Origin: Fibrobacter succinogenes
Lineage (GTDB): Bacteria; Fibrobacterota; Fibrobacteria; Fibrobacterales; Fibrobacteraceae
Assembly (NCBI GenBank): GCA_902768715.1
Contig: CACXMH010000009.1
Coordinates: 1 to 64,000 of the forward strand
Reading direction: 5' to 3'
DNA length: 64,000 nt
Shown in pieces: positions 17,701 through 26,556 of the stretch. A program made the position numbers and the translations under genes. The notes beneath the pieces were generated by a model, which was not told where the DNA came from, ran no database searches, and was given only the letters and a program-made list of their open reading frames with translations. Each line of letters opens with the position of its first letter. The stretch's first letter is position 1.

Positions 17701-19202
17701 CGGCTCCCTACCCACGGCTTGTGGATTTGTTTGACACTCGTGGAAAACCCCTGGGCCCCCTTAGTATTCCTGAACCCTATTATTCAGAATCTAGGGACTA
17801 TCTCGATGGTCGTGCGGATTCAATCGCCATTTACTACAGCAGACCGTTTAGACCCAATTCCCAAGGTAGCTACGCAGATTCCCTGCCACACCTGATATGC
17901 TTGGATTGGGACGAAGAAAATTCTGAACGGTTTGATTTCTACAGGAACGGAGTTTCCTTGTCGCGTGCAGATACGGCTGTGCCGTGTTCCTATACTATCG
18001 ATTCTGCTTCTATTTATAGATCGTTTATGGCTCGGTACAGAGCCAATGGAAACAAGAGCGACAGTATTCTCTCCTTTGCGGTAACGGATACGGCGTTTTC
18101 AAAACGGGTAAAAACATCGGGAAAAGGAAAATTGCTTAGCTATGCGAAATATGTCGATAAAGGTAAGCTTGTTAAGTGGCATTTTGACAGAAATGTTACA
18201 GACCGAATCGCCCCGGTGATTGTAAGTGCGAATATAGCTAACATTTCGGAGCGGATTAGCCGTTTGACGGTGACCATGTCCGAACCGGTGAAATTGCTGG
18301 ACGAGACCAACAAGAATGCACCCTTCACTTTCTACATGAACTCTGCGTCAGAAGTTGGTGAAGCAAAACGTTATGCCTCGTCTGTTGCTGTCGCGGCCCC
18401 CACGGGTGTGGGAACCGATAGGATACGCCTGTTTTTCGACAAGACTCTGACCACCAAGAACCCCTCTCCGCACTATGCTGACTATATCCGATTCCGTGCT
18501 GATTCCTGGATGTGGAGCGATACAGCGGACATTGCTGCTGATGGCGTAGAACGCGTTACCAATGATTATTATTGGTATTGGAATTCTCCCACGAATTACA
18601 ATTCCGTATCCAGACTTCCTTCGCCTTGGGTGCGAATTGGGCTAGACGATAGTTATTCTTCTTCCAGTCAGAGTTCTCATAGTACATCTTCCTCTTCGAC
18701 TCGGTCGTCTTCTAGCAAGAATGCTGAAGGTGGCGAATGTACCTTGACCGACAAGGGCGACGGAAGAATCATCCAGAAATGCGGAGACCAGAAAACGGTG
18801 CTGTATAAGGCTCTGTGCGGAAACGAGCCGTACGATCCTGATGGTGATTACTTCTGTTACGGGGTGAAACTTTACGAGAAGTGTGATGATGAAGTTTATG
18901 ATGTCAATTCTCAGGAGTGCGTTGATGATGAGGTGGTCAAAAAAGGCTCCAAGTCTTCAGGCAAGAACAAGTCGCAGGCTATCAAGACGGTGACCCAGGT
19001 TTCGTGGTTGGTTCAAACGAGTGGCCGAACTATCCATATTCAGGGAGTGAAGGTTGGAAGTGCCTATGCCCTTATCGATATGCAGGGACGCGTGCTAAAC
19101 AGAGGCGTCGTGAGCAATAAAAACTTCGCCATACCAGTGGGACTTGGCGGCCAGTACATGCTGAAAATCGGGAACCAAACCCAAGTTGTCAGGGTGTGGT
19201 AA
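14778..19202 (+). CDS. large fibro-slime surface protein
   Basis: The ~1474-residue secreted protein has a signal peptide (ends GVAEA/AC). A cysteine-rich N-terminal region precedes a fibro-slime (PA14-like) domain around residues 430-580, marked by LTFRGSDDIWVFINKKLAI and DYQLDIFFCDRR. Several beta/Ig-like domains follow, then a serine linker, an EGF-size Cys-rich piece, and a C-terminal sorting-type domain (ALIDMQGRVLNRG ... YMLKIGNQTQVVRVW). Fibro-slime proteins are found in Fibrobacter outer membranes and are linked to cellulose adhesion. The second ATG (14778) is preferred over 14772 because AGAGAGGG is then correctly spaced. Confidence 0.88.
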   Translation: MEHFFKRILLTALVAVGAFSGVAEAACAGTLYFKAPSSWSSIYVVRHHEANLVPATLKNGDYYEIDLATYAPDQGWAGASGFALTSQSAGCGTNVLAVNSMGFNVPEDVCITSSVAISCPGAGNKVYIAEDPLNPGRTYIGENPPLAKYLYVLVPDDRDWIYDNMMVSTDGGVTGTKMEVAPGMCGWYQMVWENAPDEVLIYPKNHPDLIIGQNGLWGNEAVPTPLPLKTILEAYGSDQLYFIPDDAQWDEGTEDQMGLFVSDPGVNGVCSFELAAVIYDTDESLWTSQIGHIFSTDEDNAGYAGECLGVRTGIVQTDLGANGKPQLNTAANGNGIKCFGSADNFNKLFNYVEGLNEVQCYDMPFRHYGSDPRWAFDSDSATMAGNLGGFHPVDNTSDATVVTEVSPVACPTCRTKRYAQGPVPFNMDADAFEKYCSGPGWYAGIDCGQDVTLANGMQGGLFGDSEHPANMWDWGAPRWESTTGHNQQFCFESHATFTYQEDQELTFRGSDDIWVFINKKLAIDNGGTHLPAPGHVQLKQLNNTYGAGFLVPGQDYQLDIFFCDRRTTMSDVTIKTNILIKQTTGLSSTTSKNSDGSVKYNLCYDKSGDGSCASVALGQSGQSKDAVHACGKDIEKYGSLKYRITTRAGEEKATLTAGASGLQYGGFDLSDQFNPKIYPEKINKLSPGSYRLVIEFCNKNGMCEEKSKTYINFRVKENLDVMTQDSRYVVNAGDEMSIFYQSGTTWKFAGKGLAGSRVPVYVSAFADGEVDLLGAIGQTYTLSLAAGMKAYRTQTGIEEIKFPKIVGKTGIDTIWVSQGLDGLTTTPEEKVVTLKSRAKIKFYAPELHFAEPLTVDESGHVTSWKHPIAGDPDLLDGNEYFHWVGSDVGLYLLIVNPIDNSICTDCLVPPVLVDASPGVSVTVEPFASEGGVYMVSVRSSREYMDESAYITISAPEDVNGVNWSSYVNMRFRQTPAPYPRLVDLFDTRGKPLGPLSIPEPYYSESRDYLDGRADSIAIYYSRPFRPNSQGSYADSLPHLICLDWDEENSERFDFYRNGVSLSRADTAVPCSYTIDSASIYRSFMARYRANGNKSDSILSFAVTDTAFSKRVKTSGKGKLLSYAKYVDKGKLVKWHFDRNVTDRIAPVIVSANIANISERISRLTVTMSEPVKLLDETNKNAPFTFYMNSASEVGEAKRYASSVAVAAPTGVGTDRIRLFFDKTLTTKNPSPHYADYIRFRADSWMWSDTADIAADGVERVTNDYYWYWNSPTNYNSVSRLPSPWVRIGLDDSYSSSSQSSHSTSSSSTRSSSSKNAEGGECTLTDKGDGRIIQKCGDQKTVLYKALCGNEPYDPDGDYFCYGVKLYEKCDDEVYDVNSQECVDDEVVKKGSKSSGKNKSQAIKTVTQVSWLVQTSGRTIHIQGVKVGSAYALIDMQGRVLNRGVVSNKNFAIPVGLGGQYMLKIGNQTQVVRVW

Positions 19203-19235
19203 AACGGGGAGAGAACCATTTTTGTGAGGTGAAAT

Positions 19236-21017
19236 ATGAAAAAACGACTGACACTCGTCTATTGTCTCTTGTCTCTAGCTTATTTTACCGCCTGCGGTGA
19301 CGACAGCGGTAGCAATAAACTTGTTGAGCCGATTGATGATTCTGCCGAAGCAATTGACACGGAACAAGGTCAAAGCGGGCCTGCCGAGGGCTTATCTAGC
19401 AGTATCAAAGACGATTTTCCGTCGTCTTCTGGAGTGCAACCGTCTAGCGGCAGCAAAGAAGGTTCGTCTTCAAGTGGCGAGTCCAGTGCTCCTGGCAGCA
19501 GTTCTGGTGAGGGACTGTCCAGTTCCGACACCCAAGAAATTTCGTCTAGCAGTGAGGACGCTTCAGAAGGCTGGAGCTGGGACGTGCCGAAGGAGGCCCG
19601 CCTGAACCCGAAAATTAGTTACGGTTCAATGACGGACCCTCGTGACAACAAGGTATACAAGACCGTCAAAATAGGCAGCCAGACTTGGATGGCCGAGAAT
19701 CTGAACTATGCCGATAGTGTGACAACCACAAGCCTGCAGGGCAAGAGTTGGTGCTACAACAATGTGGCGGCAAACTGCGATGTTGGTGGACGCCTTTACT
19801 CCTGGACTGCGGCAATAGATTCTGCCAAACACTACGCGTTTAAGGCTATGGATTGCGGTTATGGCAAGCTTTGCAACGACGGGTTTGATGTAGGCATTGT
19901 GCAGGGCATTTGCCCCAGTGGTTGGCGTTTGCCCACCGAGGCGGACTGGAAGGCCCTGATTGCGGCCGTGGGCGGTGAAGCGGTTGCTGGCACGGTTCTC
20001 AAGTCGCAGAGCGGTTGGTCTAGCAGAAATGGTACGGATGATTATGGTTTTTCTGCCCTTCCCGCAGGCTACTACGGGTTTCTCGGTGCCGACAACTCCC
20101 AGGGCAACAATGCGGGCTTTTGGGGTACCAAGATGCATATCGGTGGTGCCAGTGCCTACTATATGTCCCTAGTGTCTTATGAAGACGATGCGAATTTAGG
20201 CTACAGACTCACAAACTCTGGTGCCTCGGTCCGCTGCCTCCAGGGCTATCCAGATTGGGGCTGGGACGTGCCGAAAGAGGCCCGCCTGAATCCGAAAATT
20301 AGTTACGGCTCAATGACGGATTCCCGTGACAACAAGGTATACAAGACCGTGAAAATTGGCACCCAGACCTGGATGGCCGAAAACCTGAATTACGACGATA
20401 GCGTGACTACCACAAGCCTACGGGGCAAGAGCTGGTGTTACAACGAAGATGTAGTGAAATGCGCCACTAGTGATGATGGCTATAGTTGGTGCTATGACGT
20501 TGTGCCGTCGAGATGTGAGACTGGCGGTCGCCTGTACACTTGGACTGCGGCTGTGGATTCTGCCAAGCTTTATGCGGACAAGTCCCTGGACTGTGGTTAC
20601 CTTAAATTTTGCACCTTGCCCGATACGGTGTACGGAATTTGCCCGCCGGGCTGGCATTTGCCGGATACTACGGAATGGAACACCCTGATGGCGACTGTGG
20701 GGGGTGATAAATCGGCTGTTGGCAAGGCCCTCAAGTCGCAGAGTGGCTGGTATGGCCTTGAAAAAAATGGTACGGATGATTATGGCTTTTCTGCTTTCCC
20801 TGTTGGTTTTCGTTTCGGCGAAGGCAGTCTTAGTAATGATACAGAACTCTTTTACGCCGAGGGCAAGGAGGCGATTTTCTGGAGTTCTACTATGCTCGAC
20901 CCAGGGTATGGGTGGGAAGCGGGTACTATGGCTGTCTACTCATATCCTACTAGTAGTGGTAACCTGGGTCTCCTTAAATTAAACGGTGCGGCTTCAATCC
21001 GTTGTCTAAAGAACTAG
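19236..21017 (+). CDS. lipoprotein with two tandem FISUMP domains
   Basis: The 593-residue lipoprotein (lipobox YFTAC) has a Ser/Gly linker (residues ~25-110) and two copies of the Fibrobacter succinogenes major paralogous domain. Each begins GWSWDVP or WGWDVPKEARLNPK, continues YKTVKIGxQTWMAENLNY and ends in a C-type-lectin-like VRCL/IRCL. The copies are near-identical over their first ~60 residues, so the duplication is recent there. Copy two has an extra WCYNEDVVKC/WCYDVVPSRC duplication. The function of the domain is unknown; surface binding is suspected. It starts 33 bases after the fibro-slime gene, so it is probably cotranscribed. Bases 19253-19276 in its signal peptide form 7-nt-period TGTCT repeats. 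Confidence 0.88.
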   Translation: MKKRLTLVYCLLSLAYFTACGDDSGSNKLVEPIDDSAEAIDTEQGQSGPAEGLSSSIKDDFPSSSGVQPSSGSKEGSSSSGESSAPGSSSGEGLSSSDTQEISSSSEDASEGWSWDVPKEARLNPKISYGSMTDPRDNKVYKTVKIGSQTWMAENLNYADSVTTTSLQGKSWCYNNVAANCDVGGRLYSWTAAIDSAKHYAFKAMDCGYGKLCNDGFDVGIVQGICPSGWRLPTEADWKALIAAVGGEAVAGTVLKSQSGWSSRNGTDDYGFSALPAGYYGFLGADNSQGNNAGFWGTKMHIGGASAYYMSLVSYEDDANLGYRLTNSGASVRCLQGYPDWGWDVPKEARLNPKISYGSMTDSRDNKVYKTVKIGTQTWMAENLNYDDSVTTTSLRGKSWCYNEDVVKCATSDDGYSWCYDVVPSRCETGGRLYTWTAAVDSAKLYADKSLDCGYLKFCTLPDTVYGICPPGWHLPDTTEWNTLMATVGGDKSAVGKALKSQSGWYGLEKNGTDDYGFSAFPVGFRFGEGSLSNDTELFYAEGKEAIFWSSTMLDPGYGWEAGTMAVYSYPTSSGNLGLLKLNGAASIRCLKN

Positions 21018-21032
21018 GCTTGTAAGCGTAAG

Positions 21033-21089
21033 GGCGGTCAGTACATGCTGAAAATCGGGAGCCAAACCCAGGTTGTCAGGGTGTGGTAA
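21033..21089 (+). pseudogene. orphan copy of fibro-slime C-terminal end
   Basis: 57 bases match the last 57 bases of the fibro-slime gene (19146-19202) at 54 positions and would encode GGQYMLKIGSQTQVVRVW plus stop. No open frame leads into it. It is a leftover of a duplication or of an insertion that displaced the gene end. Confidence 0.8.
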
Positions 21090-21135
21090 GGCGTCTGCGT
21101 TAGGGATCGTTGCACGCATTTCTACATTTACCCAC

Positions 21136-22257
21136 ATGGCAAAGAAGAAAAAAGTTTTTAAGTCGGCGGCCCTTTCCCAGGCGAACCGCAGCAGGGAACA
21201 GCGCCTGCGTGAAAATCTTGTTCAGGTGGTGAACGGCCAGAGCCGTTTGTTGAACCGCCCCGAAGACCTGTACGGGATGCTGGCGGATGGTCTTGACGAC
21301 ATCGAGACCTTCAAGGACCCTCGGGAACAGCTGGAACTTTTGGCCTGGACCTTGCGGGCGGACTTTATCGCCTTCAAGGCGGACACCGACGAGGAGAAGG
21401 AAGGCTGGGATGCCCTCTTCTACGATGCGGGAACCTTTTTTGTGGAGCTAGCCTCCCAGTACACCGACAAGGATTACGTGGCGGATCTGGTCCATGACCT
21501 TGCGCTAAGGCATGTGGGTGGCGAGGGCCGTTCCGTGGTGTTCCTGAGCGTGGAGGAGTTCTTGCCCAAGGAGCGGGCCCAGGCCCTACTGGCGGAACTT
21601 CTGAATGCCGTGACGGAAGTGGACCAGGGCAATCGGGAAGACATCCTGGATGCCATCTGCGACATGGCGGATTCCATCAAGGATGCGGCCACCTTCGCGA
21701 AGGCGGCCCTGCTGAAGGACCCCGACAAGAGTAATGCCACACTTATCGACATTGCTAATGCCCAATTTATGGCAGGGAACTTAGAATTGGCCAAGCAGTG
21801 GCTTGGCGACGTGCGGAATCCCGGCGCCGAAGACGAGGAGGCCTATCTGGATTTGCAGGCGGCCATCGCCGACAGGGAAGGTCGCAAGTCCGACTGCATC
21901 AAGATGGCCCACGCCCTGTACGAGAAATTCCCGAAGGTGGTGAACCTGGGGCGTCTCTGCGCGTTCGTGTCGGCACAGGAGGCCACCAGCTTACTGCAGG
22001 AATACGCCCGCTTCCGCAGCGGAAACGGCCTGGAGATGGACTTTATGCAGTTGCTGGTGAGCCTGAAGGCCTACACCGTGCTGGAAGAATACCTGGACAT
22101 GTTCGAGAAGGAACTCACCGTGCAGGATGCCCAGGACCTGAACGAGATTTCCGACGCCCTGGAAAAAGACGGCCAGAAGGCCCTGGCACAAAGGATTCGC
22201 GACTGGACGGTAGAAGAACCCGAAGAAGCCGAAGGGTTTGATAACGCAGGACGGTAG
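21136..22257 (+). CDS. uncharacterised alpha-helical repeat protein
   Basis: The 373-residue, mostly helical cytoplasmic protein starts with a basic segment (MAKKKKVFKSAALS). I see TPR-like helix pairs such as ANAQFMAGNLELAKQWLGDV and CIKMAHALYEKFPKVVNLG. It resembles helical repeat DUFs (for example DUF6880-like), but the match is not firm. ATG 21136 is used because the upstream frame overlaps the orphan fibro-slime tail. It converges on the GH9 gene with 8 bases between stops. I cannot assign a function. Confidence 0.7.
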   Translation: MAKKKKVFKSAALSQANRSREQRLRENLVQVVNGQSRLLNRPEDLYGMLADGLDDIETFKDPREQLELLAWTLRADFIAFKADTDEEKEGWDALFYDAGTFFVELASQYTDKDYVADLVHDLALRHVGGEGRSVVFLSVEEFLPKERAQALLAELLNAVTEVDQGNREDILDAICDMADSIKDAATFAKAALLKDPDKSNATLIDIANAQFMAGNLELAKQWLGDVRNPGAEDEEAYLDLQAAIADREGRKSDCIKMAHALYEKFPKVVNLGRLCAFVSAQEATSLLQEYARFRSGNGLEMDFMQLLVSLKAYTVLEEYLDMFEKELTVQDAQDLNEISDALEKDGQKALAQRIRDWTVEEPEEAEGFDNAGR

Positions 22258-22265
22258 AAACCGCT

Positions 22266-24497
22266 TTACCTGATGGCGATGGGAATGCTCTTTGCGGCAT
22301 TCCCGTTAGTGATGCGGGCGATGTAGTAGCCCTGGGGCAGCGCATCGAGGGAAATCCGCTTGTTTCCAAGGACGCGTTCCTGGATGGATTCCACTTTGTT
22401 GCCCTGCATGTCAAAAATCTGGATATGGACTACGGATTCCCGCGATACATTGACCAGAATGGCGTTGCGCACGAAATGGACGCTAGTGACGACAGGCCCG
22501 CTGATCATTAGGGATTCTGACTTGTCTTTGCTTGAAGAACTGCTATTCGTTGCGCTGCTGCTTTCGGCGGTATTTGCCGCGGAACTGGACGAGGACTCGG
22601 TATCGATTTTTTCGCCGATATCGACGCCCTTTTCTTGAACGAAATTTGAAATCAGGCGGATGTAGTAGGTCTGGTAGCCGAGACTCGGTTCCGTGAGTTC
22701 CCAGGAATCGATGGGCCAACCACTGTTGATGTTGCTGTACATTTTTTCGTGGGGTTCCCCTACAGGGATAGAAACCGCATAGCAGAGGGCATTGTTGCTT
22801 GCACTTCCACAGCCTTTTGCCGAATGGTCGGCGTCGTATTGCTTGCAGCAATCCGCCCAGGTGTAGCGGGAGTTGGCGCCTCCTACCAGGTATCCGGGCG
22901 CAGGATTGTCGTCGTTAAACCAGCCGTGGTAAAAGGCGGTGACGCTTTTTTCTGCCCCGTAGCTTTTCATGTTGGAAAGGTACACCATGCCGAAGGGGTT
23001 TACGCCATGCAGATAGTGCAGGTAGTCTTCGGCGGCATCGTGGTTTTCCATTTTTTCGTAGAGAAGTCCGCTCGATGCCTTGGCGGAGTTGGAGCCCCAA
23101 TTGTAATCGCGAATGTAGGCCCGGTAACCGTCTTTGCCCAATCCATCGACGATATAGTTACTTGTCTTGAACACCGAAACGAATCTTTCTTGGACAAGAC
23201 TTTTTGTTTCAGCATTGGCGTCTTTGTAGTTCAGGTAAAGCAGGTAGAGCAAATCGTGGGCGATGCGGTATTGGTCCAGGGCCCAATTGCCGTATTGGCG
23301 CATTAGGGGCAGACTGTCGGTTGCGCCCTCGAAACGCTTTAGGTACTTGGGGTCTTCGGTCATTTCGTACATGGCAAAGTCAGCGGCAACTTTTACCACG
23401 AAACGGGCTCCTGTCACGTAGTTGGTGTCGATTTCTTGTTGGCCTGCTGCCAGGTCCTTGGTCCCGTATTCGGCTTTGTTGTTGTAGAACATGGAATCCG
23501 GGTGGGCCTCGGCCCAACTGAAGGCTCGTAGGGCGGCATCTTTCAGTGTGGCCGCATAGGTGGTATTCCCCCGCTTGTCGGCAACAATTGAACCCAGGGC
23601 GAAGGCCTTGGCGGCGGAGTAGGCCGACATGGCGTTGGGAGCTCCGTAGTAACTGTTGCCCATGGCAGCCGAAGGCGGCGAGGCGTGGTCTTCGTCAACT
23701 ACTGAAAGTACGGAGCCGTCTGTATTCTGCATGCGGAGCAGGTGGTCCATGCCCCACTTGACCTCGTCCAGGATATCGGGAATGCCGTTTCCGGATTCGG
23801 GAATGTTGTAGTCGTCGGTAAAGGCCCTTGGTTTTTCTAGATAGGCCCGCAAGAGCATCTCGATGTAGTTGCCGTTCCAGATGGTGTACTTGTTGAAGTC
23901 TCCGGCATCGAACCAGCCTCCGCTAACATCTCGTTCGGTGGCGGCATTGGTGCTGTCCGTAAACAGGCGAGCGTGCTTGTCCTGCTCGTGGTTGATAGCG
24001 TCGGCCCATTCCGAACCTGCGTACTTGGCTTCTTTAGCCATGCCTACCCGTTGGTAAAACATCATACGCATGGCGGCCTTCAAGATGTCGTTGTAAACGT
24101 CGTCCTTGATACGGAAATAGAAGGATTGCTTAAGGTTGTCGGACTTGTCCCGCACGTAGTAGGTGCCTGGCGTAGTGACGCTGGAAAAATCGAACCACCA
24201 GATTTTGTCGCCTGAAGCGGTGTCAATAGCCCCTTCTTGAAAGGCGACGGGAGCGCCTGAAAATACCACCGTCGATGTAGCGGAATCTATCACTTCCATG
24301 GTGGTTCCGGGGGTGTAGGAATGGGATGCGTCAAAGCCCCTTTCGGGAGACCTGAGTACGGCGATTTTTTTGTCCGAAGGGCGGTAGCCGAACTGGTCCA
24401 CCGTGATGAAAACGTCTTGGGCGAAGGAAAAAGAAACCCCGGCTAGGATAAAGTAACGCCAAATGCGCCCTAAGTAGCTGTTTTTTGAAAACCCCAT
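22266..24497 (-). CDS. family 9 glycoside hydrolase (endoglucanase)
   Basis: The 743-residue secreted enzyme cleaves beta-1,4-glucan. It has a signal peptide (ends SFSFAQ), then an N-terminal Ig-like domain (residues ~28-130). The GH9 catalytic domain follows: GGWFDAGDFNKY gives the catalytic base Asp pair, and SWELTEPSLGY lies where the acid Glu is expected. A Ser-rich linker and a secretion-type C-terminal domain (VHIQIFDMQGNKV ... GYYIARITNGN) complete it. The second ATG is the start, since GGAGGT of the first codons serves as its ribosome site. Export by a type IX-like route is inferred from the C-terminal domain. Confidence 0.95.
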   Translation of the reverse strand: MGFSKNSYLGRIWRYFILAGVSFSFAQDVFITVDQFGYRPSDKKIAVLRSPERGFDASHSYTPGTTMEVIDSATSTVVFSGAPVAFQEGAIDTASGDKIWWFDFSSVTTPGTYYVRDKSDNLKQSFYFRIKDDVYNDILKAAMRMMFYQRVGMAKEAKYAGSEWADAINHEQDKHARLFTDSTNAATERDVSGGWFDAGDFNKYTIWNGNYIEMLLRAYLEKPRAFTDDYNIPESGNGIPDILDEVKWGMDHLLRMQNTDGSVLSVVDEDHASPPSAAMGNSYYGAPNAMSAYSAAKAFALGSIVADKRGNTTYAATLKDAALRAFSWAEAHPDSMFYNNKAEYGTKDLAAGQQEIDTNYVTGARFVVKVAADFAMYEMTEDPKYLKRFEGATDSLPLMRQYGNWALDQYRIAHDLLYLLYLNYKDANAETKSLVQERFVSVFKTSNYIVDGLGKDGYRAYIRDYNWGSNSAKASSGLLYEKMENHDAAEDYLHYLHGVNPFGMVYLSNMKSYGAEKSVTAFYHGWFNDDNPAPGYLVGGANSRYTWADCCKQYDADHSAKGCGSASNNALCYAVSIPVGEPHEKMYSNINSGWPIDSWELTEPSLGYQTYYIRLISNFVQEKGVDIGEKIDTESSSSSAANTAESSSATNSSSSSKDKSESLMISGPVVTSVHFVRNAILVNVSRESVVHIQIFDMQGNKVESIQERVLGNKRISLDALPQGYYIARITNGNAAKSIPIAIR

Positions 24498-24511
24498 ATA
24501 CACCTCCATAA

Positions 24512-24533
24512 GGGAATATAAACAAAAATTCCC
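24512..24533. promoter_or_regulatory. inverted repeat in divergent spacer
   Basis: GGGAAT and ATTCCC flank a 10-base AT-rich loop in the leader of the GH9 gene, between two divergent genes. It may be an operator or leader hairpin. Confidence 0.25.
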
Positions 24534-24621
24534 GATTCGCCCGTTATGTATGAAAAATGAATTGTTTTTCTTTTGAGGAATGTTATTTTTAAGATGTTAT
24601 TTCATACTAGAGAGGGTTCCC

Positions 24622-25209
24622 ATGAAATCTGATGTTTGTGAGCTTTCCGTCAATGCCACTGACCTTAAAACCGTACTGAAAGAAACGGCCAAGTCCGCCG
24701 CCTATAGGGAACTGGACAAGAAGGAAACCTACCGTCTTCGCCTGCTGGCCGAGGAACTGGTGGAAATGCTTCCGGCCCTGCTTCGCTTTTCCGAAGGCAA
24801 GTTCTGGGTAGAAAGCGAAGGTAAAAGTTTCGAACTTCACGTGACCTTGCGCCCGAACCAACTCCTAACCGCGGAACGTCGTGAAAAGTTGTTGGATGTT
24901 TCGACTTCCAAGACCAATGCCGCTGCTGTAGGTATTATGGCCAAAATTCGCCTGGCTGCCGAGTTCATGCTGGTGGATTACGAAAGGAGCGCCAGCATGT
25001 CGGAAACCTTCTATATCCCGGGAACACCATCGGTGGTCAGCCTTGCCGACCCTCTGTGGACACTCAATGCTTACCGTGAAGGGGCAAAGAAAGCCAAGGG
25101 CGAAACCTGGGACGAACTGGAAAAGTCCATCGTGGCAAACCTGGCCGACGACGTGGTGGTAGCCCTGCAGGGCGGTCAAGTTGATATTGTGGTAAAAAAA
25201 GCTTTTTAA
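24622..25209 (+). CDS. histidine-kinase-like ATPase domain protein
   Basis: The 195-residue protein resembles anti-sigma-type GHKL ATPases: YRLRLLAEELVEMLPAL is like the N-box helix, and GKFWVESEGKSFELHVTL follows as the next strands. The later STSKTNAAAVGIMAKI segment is shared with uncharacterised ATP-binding proteins I recall from Firmicutes. The glycine-rich boxes are weak, so ATP binding is uncertain. ATG 24622 follows AGAGAGGG; the longer frame from 24580 lacks a site. It is 27 bases upstream of the HD-GYP gene and probably in one transcript. A signalling pair is inferred. Confidence 0.6.
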   Translation: MKSDVCELSVNATDLKTVLKETAKSAAYRELDKKETYRLRLLAEELVEMLPALLRFSEGKFWVESEGKSFELHVTLRPNQLLTAERREKLLDVSTSKTNAAAVGIMAKIRLAAEFMLVDYERSASMSETFYIPGTPSVVSLADPLWTLNAYREGAKKAKGETWDELEKSIVANLADDVVVALQGGQVDIVVKKAF

Positions 25210-25236
25210 ACAAGACGAACGAAGTAGGTTTGGCAA

Positions 25237-26538
25237 ATGGAAGTGTTCCGTTCACAGATCAGCGACATCATCGTCAAGGACATGATGGAAGGCGTCATTG
25301 CCGTCAACTGCGAAGGTGTTATCAGCTATGTGAACAACGCAACCGAAAAGATTCTCGGAAAAAAGCGGGACCAGCTGGAAGGCAAACCCGTGGTGACCGC
25401 TTTCTTTGATTCTGAAATCAACGACGAATTCAACCAGACCATCATGGATGCCATCTATGATAGTGAGGGTGCGGTCCATGAAAAGCTGGTGCCCTATTTT
25501 TCTAACGGGAACGTGGTCCAGTTGCACATGATTGCCTCTGTCTTGCGGGATGGTGGCAAGAAAGTGGGAATTATCGTGGTGGTGGGCGATGTGACGGAAC
25601 TGGTGGAGCTGAAACTCCGTGCCGCCGAGCAGACCAAGAAACTCCTGGACTCTGTCGTGCGAACCCTTTCGCAGGCAATCGATGAGCGCTCCTCTTACAC
25701 GGCAAACCATACCCGCAACATGGTCCAGATTGCCGAAGAATTTTTGGATTGGTTGGACAAAACAGATAATCCTTGGAAGTTTGGGGATTCCCGTCGTCGC
25801 AGTTTTCTTATGAGTGTCTGGCTTCACGATGTGGGTAAGCTGGCTGTCCCTCTGGAAATCATGGACAAGGAAAGCAAGTTGGGCGCTCAGATGAAAACGA
25901 TTGAGGAGCGCTTTGTCAAGATTTCCCTGTTGGATGAAATAGCCGCATATCGCGGAGAAATTACCGCCGAAGAAAAAGAAGTCCGCAAGAAGGAACGGGA
26001 TATTGCCTTGGACGAAATTCGTCGCATCAACCGTGCGGAATTTGTTCCTGACGAGAAATTGGAACTCCTGAAAAAAATTATTGGAGAAAAGTACCGCGAT
26101 GAAAGCGGCGAAGAAAAACCGATTTTGACAGACGAAGAAATCGAGAACTTGTCGATTCGCAAGGGAACGCTGAACGACAGGGAACGAGCCATTATTCAGA
26201 GTCATGCTGTTGTTACGGGTCGAATTCTCGATCAGATCCAGTTCCCTGATGAATACTGTCATGTGCCGATATGGGCGTCTGAACATCACGAACTTTTGAG
26301 TGGTCGCGGCTACCCGTATCATTTGAGTGGCGACCAGATTCCAAAGGAGGTTCGTCTGCTGACCATTTTGGATATCTTTGAAGCCCTGACGGCAAAGGAC
26401 CGCCCCTACAAGAGGCCCATGCCTGTGGAAAAGGCTTTTTCCATTTTGGAAAGTATGGTGAAGGCTGGCGACCTAGACGGTGAAATTCTCGGCTTTTTCA
26501 AGGAAAGTAAGGCCTGGGAAAAGGTGACTCTGGACTAG
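25237..26538 (+). CDS. PAS / HD-GYP phosphodiesterase
   Basis: The 433-residue cytoplasmic protein has an N-terminal PAS domain (~10-125; MEGVIAVNCEGVISYVNNATE) and an HD-GYP domain. The metal ligands are visible: WLHDVGKLAVP (HD), SEHHELLSGRGYPYHL (HH and GYP), and the final LLTILDIFEALTAKDRPYK. HD-GYP enzymes hydrolyse cyclic di-GMP. An insertion of about 100 charged residues separates the HD and GYP halves, longer than usual. No membrane segment, so it senses an internal signal. It is downstream of the ATPase-like gene and followed by an AT-rich hairpin. Confidence 0.93.
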   Translation: MEVFRSQISDIIVKDMMEGVIAVNCEGVISYVNNATEKILGKKRDQLEGKPVVTAFFDSEINDEFNQTIMDAIYDSEGAVHEKLVPYFSNGNVVQLHMIASVLRDGGKKVGIIVVVGDVTELVELKLRAAEQTKKLLDSVVRTLSQAIDERSSYTANHTRNMVQIAEEFLDWLDKTDNPWKFGDSRRRSFLMSVWLHDVGKLAVPLEIMDKESKLGAQMKTIEERFVKISLLDEIAAYRGEITAEEKEVRKKERDIALDEIRRINRAEFVPDEKLELLKKIIGEKYRDESGEEKPILTDEEIENLSIRKGTLNDRERAIIQSHAVVTGRILDQIQFPDEYCHVPIWASEHHELLSGRGYPYHLSGDQIPKEVRLLTILDIFEALTAKDRPYKRPMPVEKAFSILESMVKAGDLDGEILGFFKESKAWEKVTLD

Positions 26539-26556
26539 TTTTTTTTCAGCAGCCTG

